Shown here: one piece after another, positions 6,693 to 9,853 of the stretch
Layout: every line of letters starts with the position of its first letter
Numbering within the stretch: position 1 is the first letter of the stretch
The notes under the pieces: model-generated
Databases searched by the model: none
Told to the model about the DNA's origin: nothing
The model's input: only the letters and a program-made list of their open reading frames with translations
NCBI GenBank assembly: GCA_002449555.1
Contig: DJXA01000226.1
Span: forward strand, 1 to 9,853
DNA: 9,853 nt
From: Atopobiaceae bacterium UBA7016
GTDB taxonomy: Bacteria; Actinomycetota; Coriobacteriia; Coriobacteriales; Atopobiaceae
Direction: 5' to 3'
Translations under genes and position numbers: made by a program

Positions 6693-6720
6693 TTGGGAAG
6701 GTGGCGTAGCACCATCTTAT
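6693..6720 (+). promoter_or_regulatory. Candidate promoter of the ABC exporter operon
   Basis: TTGGGA (6693-6698) and TCTTAT (6715-6720), 16 bases apart, each match the vegetative consensus at 4 of 6 positions. The start site would be near 6727, giving a short leader with GAGG (6730-6733) before the ATG at 6745. The match is modest, so this is a candidate only. Confidence 0.3.
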
Positions 6721-6743
6721 CCGTGCGTTGAGGTCTCTGTTAC
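6714..6743 (-). promoter_or_regulatory. Candidate promoter of the hypothetical exported protein
   Basis: Read on the minus strand, GTAACA (6738-6743) and TAAGAT (6714-6719) lie 18 bases apart, each matching the consensus at 4 of 6 positions. The -10 overlaps the plus-strand -10 candidate almost exactly, so the two promoters, if real, would compete for polymerase. Confidence 0.25.
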
Positions 6744-6744
6744 G

Positions 6745-8529
6745 ATGGAGCCGAAGAAGACAGTTCGCGTCGGCAGGTTGGGCATGGGCGAGTTACTCAA
6801 GCGCTATTTGGGACCGTATAAGACACGCGCCGCGATAGGCGTGGCCGCAAAGTCCGTCGAGGTGGTGTTTGACCTGTTCACGCCCCTCGTGGTCGCGCGC
6901 ATGATCGACGTGGGCGTGGCCGGCCATGACGTAGGCGCCGTTGTGCGTTACGGCGCAATCCTCATGGCGCTCGCACTCGTGGGCTACGGCTTCACCCTCA
7001 TCTGCCAAAAGCTCGCGTCCGCGGTCAGCCAGGGCATGGGCACCGACATCCGCCAGGCGCTCTTCACCAAGGTAAACGAGCTTTCTGCCGCCGAGCTCGA
7101 CCAGCTGGGCACCGCCTCGCTGGTCACGCGCATCACCAGCGACGTCAACCAGCTGCAGGTGGCCGTGGCGCTCGCCATCCGCCAGGGCATCCGCTGGCCG
7201 TTCCTCGCGCTCGGCTCCATGATCGCCGCCATGCTCATCGACGCGCGCCTCGGCCTCGTCTTTGTGGTGTGCACGCCGGCAATCGGCGCGGTCTTTTGGG
7301 CAGTCATGAGCCGCTCGGTGCCGCTCTTCCGTCAGATACAAGGCAACCTCGACGCCCTCACGCGCGTGACGAGCGAGAACCTGAGCGGTGCGCGCGTGAT
7401 TCGCGCCTTCGGCCGTGAGGACTCCGAGGAGGCGCGCTTCACCATCTTCGCGCGCCAGCAGACGGAGGGCTCCATTATGGTGGGCCTGCTCTCGGCCTTC
7501 CTCAACCCGTCCACCTTCCTCATCCTCAACCTTGGCGTGGTGGCAATCCTCTGGTCAGGGGCCTTGCGTGTCGACGCGGGCGGCCTCACGCAAGGCGAGG
7601 TCGTGGCCTTCGTCAACTACATGACGCAGACCCTCTTGGCCATCGTGTACGTGGCAAACCTCGTGGTGACCTTCACGCGCGGCGCAGCCTCGGGTCAGCG
7701 CATCATGGACGTGCTCCGCGTCATCCCTCAGGTTCAAGACGCCCCTGAGGGCACACCCTCAATCACCCTCGAGAAGAGCTCAAGCATTCCCCCACTAACC
7801 CTCAACCAGGTAAGCTTTGCCTACCCCGAGTCATCCCAAGACGCGCTTCACAACGTTTCACTCACCCTCAATCAGGGCATGAGGCTGGGCGTCATCGGCG
7901 GCACGGGCTCGGGCAAGTCGACGTTAGCGAGCCTGTTGGTGCGCCTGTACGACCCGCACGAGGGAACCATCCAGCTTCTGGGCCATGACCTGCGCGAATA
8001 CCCGCTTGACCAGCTTCGAAGCTTGGTTTCCATCGTCCCGCAGAAGGCCTCGCTCGTCACCGGAACCATACGCTCAAATCTGCAGTGGCGAGACGCGCAG
8101 GCCTCGGACGACGAGCTATGGGAGGCGCTGGAACGCGCGCAGGCGGCAGGCTTCGTGCGCGAAAAGCCCCTCGGCCTCGACGGGCTCGTCGAGGCAGGCG
8201 GCAAGAACTTCTCCGGCGGACAGCGACAACGCCTCACCATCGCGCGGGCCCTCGTCGGCCACCCTGCGCTTCTCGTACTCGACGACTCGGCCTCGGCCCT
8301 TGACATGGCAACCGACGCCAAGCTCCGCTCCGCGCTCGCCGAGATGTCTGACGTAACCACCGTCACGATCTCGCAGCGCATCACATCCATCATGAACTGC
8401 GACCTCATCCTGGTGCTCTACCACGGCAAACTTGCGGGGCTCGGCACGCACGACGAGCTTCTGCGTACCTGCGAGCTCTATCGCGAGATCGCAAGCTCGC
8501 AGCTCATGCGAGAGGAGGTGGCTGCATAA
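6745..8529 (+). CDS. ABC exporter half-transporter with degenerate ATPase site
   Basis: A fused membrane/ATPase protein of 594 residues of the type IV (MsbA/LmrA-like) exporter class. Seen: a six-helix transmembrane domain over about 15-325, a loop with ENLSGARVIRAFGRE typical of the coupling region, then the nucleotide-binding domain: Walker A GGTGSGKST (385-393), Q-loop VSIVPQKAS, signature FSGGQ (489-493), Walker B LLVLDD (Asp513, Asp514) and switch loop ISQR (Gln544). The catalytic Glu is replaced by Asp514 and the switch His by Gln544. Known: heterodimeric exporters such as TM287/288 and BmrCD have one half with this degenerate set. Inference: this half binds but poorly hydrolyses ATP and needs the next gene product. 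The substrate cannot be read from sequence. Start: the ATG at 6745 is chosen for length, though GAGG is 11 bases away. The ATG at 6784 is an alternative. Confidence 0.92.
   Translation: MEPKKTVRVGRLGMGELLKRYLGPYKTRAAIGVAAKSVEVVFDLFTPLVVARMIDVGVAGHDVGAVVRYGAILMALALVGYGFTLICQKLASAVSQGMGTDIRQALFTKVNELSAAELDQLGTASLVTRITSDVNQLQVAVALAIRQGIRWPFLALGSMIAAMLIDARLGLVFVVCTPAIGAVFWAVMSRSVPLFRQIQGNLDALTRVTSENLSGARVIRAFGREDSEEARFTIFARQQTEGSIMVGLLSAFLNPSTFLILNLGVVAILWSGALRVDAGGLTQGEVVAFVNYMTQTLLAIVYVANLVVTFTRGAASGQRIMDVLRVIPQVQDAPEGTPSITLEKSSSIPPLTLNQVSFAYPESSQDALHNVSLTLNQGMRLGVIGGTGSGKSTLASLLVRLYDPHEGTIQLLGHDLREYPLDQLRSLVSIVPQKASLVTGTIRSNLQWRDAQASDDELWEALERAQAAGFVREKPLGLDGLVEAGGKNFSGGQRQRLTIARALVGHPALLVLDDSASALDMATDAKLRSALAEMSDVTTVTISQRITSIMNCDLILVLYHGKLAGLGTHDELLRTCELYREIASSQLMREEVAA
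8513..8520 (+). promoter_or_regulatory. Strong ribosome binding site inside the first exporter gene
   Basis: AGGAGGTG is a near-perfect Shine-Dalgarno sequence, eight bases before the ATG at 8529. It lies within the last codons of the upstream gene and confirms the one-base TAATG overlap as the start of the second half-transporter. Confidence 0.8.
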
Positions 8530-9853
8530 TGGCAAATCCGTACGCCGGCCTGGGAACCGCCTCCGCCACGATGGCCAACGTCCGCGGCGACGCGGGCGAC
8601 GCCCAGCAGGGCCTCGAGGACACCTCGTCAATGCCGGTCCGCGAGGTGCTGCGACGCCTTGCGCCCTATGTGCGCGGCCACGCGCTGGCGCTCGTGGCAT
8701 CCTTTGTCTGCGCCGCCACCACCGTGATCCTGCAGCTCTACGTGCCCATCCTCGTCGGCAACGCCATCGACACGCTCATCGGCACGGGCAGGGTCGACTT
8801 CGTGGCGCTCCAGCCCATCCTGGTCCGCCTGGCCCTCGTGGTAGTAGCCGCTTCGCTTACGCAGTGGCTCTTTGGGTGGTTCGTCAGCCGACTGTCCAAT
8901 CGCACCATTTGCGACCTGCGCATCGACGCGTTCGCCAAGCTCCGCACGCTGCCGCTCTCGTTCATCGACGGCCATGCCCACGGAGACGTGCTCGCGCGCA
9001 TCGCAAGCGACGTCGACCAGGTGGGCGACGGCCTGCTGCAGGGGCTCACGCAGCTCTTCTCCGGCGTGGTCACCATCGTGGGAACGCTTGCCTTCATGTT
9101 CTCCATCTCCGTCCCGGTGGGCCTCGTCGTGGTCGTGGTGACCCCACTCTCCATCGTCGTGGCATCGCTCATCGCCAAGCGTTCGGCATCGAGCTTCGCC
9201 AAGCAGCAGCTCCTGCAGGGTCAGCTGGGCGGCTACGTGGAAGAGATGGTCTCAAACCAGAAGCTCGTGAGCGCCTTTGGCTACGGCGACCGCGCCATCC
9301 AGACCTTCTCGGGCCTCAACGCCGAACTGCGCGGCGTGGGGGAGCGCGCCCAGTTCGTAAGCTCGCTCTCCAACCCCTCGACGCGCCTCGTCAACAACAT
9401 CACCTATGCCGTAGTGGCCATCGTGGGCTGCGTCTGCGTGGTCACGGGCGTGCCCAGCCCGCTCACCGTGGGCCAGGTGCAGAGCTTCCTCAGCTACGCC
9501 AACCAGTACATGAAGCCCTTCAACGAGATCTCGGGCGTGGTCACGCAGGTGCAGGCGGCCTTTGCCTCCGCCCGCCGCGTGCTGGCGCTGCTCGACGCGC
9601 CTGAGATGGAGCCCGACAGCCCGCAGGCCGCACTGCCCGCAGCAGACAAGCCGCAGGGCGACCTCGACTTTGACCACGTGTCCTTCTCCTACGTCAAGGA
9701 CCGGCCGCTGCTGAAGGACATCACCTTCCACGCCAGCCCCGGCCAACGCATCGCCCTGGTGGGCACCACCGGCTGCGGCAAGACCACCCTCATCAACCTG
9801 CTCCTGCGCTTCTACGAGCTGGACGGCGGCACCATCCGCGTGGACGGCCGCGA
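8529..9853 (+). CDS. ABC exporter half-transporter, partner subunit (3' end outside window)
   Basis: Open from the ATG at 8529 to the right edge: 441 residues seen of a protein that should be about 600 long. It overlaps the upstream gene by one base (TAATG), typical of coupled translation of heterodimer halves. Seen: a polar, Ala/Gly/Asp-rich N-terminal extension of about 35 residues, a type IV exporter transmembrane domain (about 50-345) with VPILVGNAIDTLI, HGDVLARIASDVDQVGDGLL and EEMVSNQKLVSAFG, then the start of the ATPase domain with Walker A GTTGCGKTT (412-420). The Walker B, signature and switch loop lie beyond the window. Given the degenerate upstream subunit, this one is expected to carry the catalytic Glu and switch His. 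The class covers multidrug, lipid and peptide exporters and the substrate is unknown. Confidence 0.9.
   Translation, partial: MANPYAGLGTASATMANVRGDAGDAQQGLEDTSSMPVREVLRRLAPYVRGHALALVASFVCAATTVILQLYVPILVGNAIDTLIGTGRVDFVALQPILVRLALVVVAASLTQWLFGWFVSRLSNRTICDLRIDAFAKLRTLPLSFIDGHAHGDVLARIASDVDQVGDGLLQGLTQLFSGVVTIVGTLAFMFSISVPVGLVVVVVTPLSIVVASLIAKRSASSFAKQQLLQGQLGGYVEEMVSNQKLVSAFGYGDRAIQTFSGLNAELRGVGERAQFVSSLSNPSTRLVNNITYAVVAIVGCVCVVTGVPSPLTVGQVQSFLSYANQYMKPFNEISGVVTQVQAAFASARRVLALLDAPEMEPDSPQAALPAADKPQGDLDFDHVSFSYVKDRPLLKDITFHASPGQRIALVGTTGCGKTTLINLLLRFYELDGGTIRVDGR

Noticed and set aside
6574..6744. N-terminal extension of the first exporter subunit
   Set aside because: The open frame extends upstream, but it would overlap the divergent gene and read through the promoter region. 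Homology-like sequence begins only after 6745.
8432..9604. Plus-strand open frame overlapping the second exporter gene in another frame
   Set aside because: The translation is Arg/Pro/His-rich shadow. The frame starting at 8529 encodes a clear ABC exporter with Walker A and a strong ribosome site.
1..9853. Defence island, toxin-antitoxin, CRISPR, prophage or secondary-metabolite cluster
   Set aside because: None of the genes carries nuclease, transposase, integrase, toxin, Cas or synthase motifs, and there are no regularly spaced repeats. The genes read as ordinary chromosomal functions.

Overview
The window is GC-rich (clearly above 55% by eye), densely coded on both strands, and shows no tRNA, rRNA, CRISPR, insertion sequence, phage or plasmid hallmark. 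Codon use strongly favours G or C in the third position. The proteins seen (a zinc-ribbon/TPR-type membrane protein, a UBA-like DUF4342 protein, an archaeal-type ornithine cyclodeaminase homologue, a heterodimeric ABC exporter) fit a high-GC anaerobic Gram-positive. My best guess is an actinobacterium of class Coriobacteriia (Olsenella/Atopobium/Collinsella-like). This is inferred from protein flavour and base composition, not from a marker gene.

Layout, left to right. (1) From the left edge to 1372 (+) lies the 3' part of a membrane-anchored TPR-like protein with a C-terminal beta-rich domain. (2) A very long inverted repeat at 1392-1440 separates it from a convergent minus-strand cluster. 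(3) That cluster, read right to left, is a small UBA-like/DUF4342 membrane protein (4115-3567), an OmpR-family response regulator (3509-2790) and a sensor histidine kinase (2809-1451). The last two overlap and form a typical two-component system. A GC-rich hairpin sits between the DUF4342 gene and the regulator gene. (4) A 233-bp divergent spacer (4116-4348) holds two symmetric motifs. (5) A plus-strand gene (4349-5449) encodes a TIGR00300 / LOR-SDH / archaeal-type ornithine cyclodeaminase homologue. (6) A 106-bp convergent spacer (5450-5555) is nearly filled by a nested direct and inverted repeat. (7) An unrecognised exported or membrane-anchored protein lies on the minus strand (6668-5556). 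(8) A 76-bp divergent spacer carries candidate overlapping promoters. (9) Two translationally coupled ABC exporter half-transporters follow on the plus strand (6745-8529, and 8529 to the right edge).

Functionally the window looks like ordinary chromosomal core and accessory sequence: envelope sensing (two-component system plus membrane proteins), one amino-acid catabolic enzyme and a heterodimeric exporter. The first exporter half has a degenerate ATPase site (Asp at the catalytic Glu position, Gln at the switch His position), so its partner should carry the hydrolysing site. I see no strong case for a new multigene system. The items most worth following are the nested intergenic repeat at 5474-5537, the N-terminally short ornithine-cyclodeaminase homologue, and the orphan exported protein.
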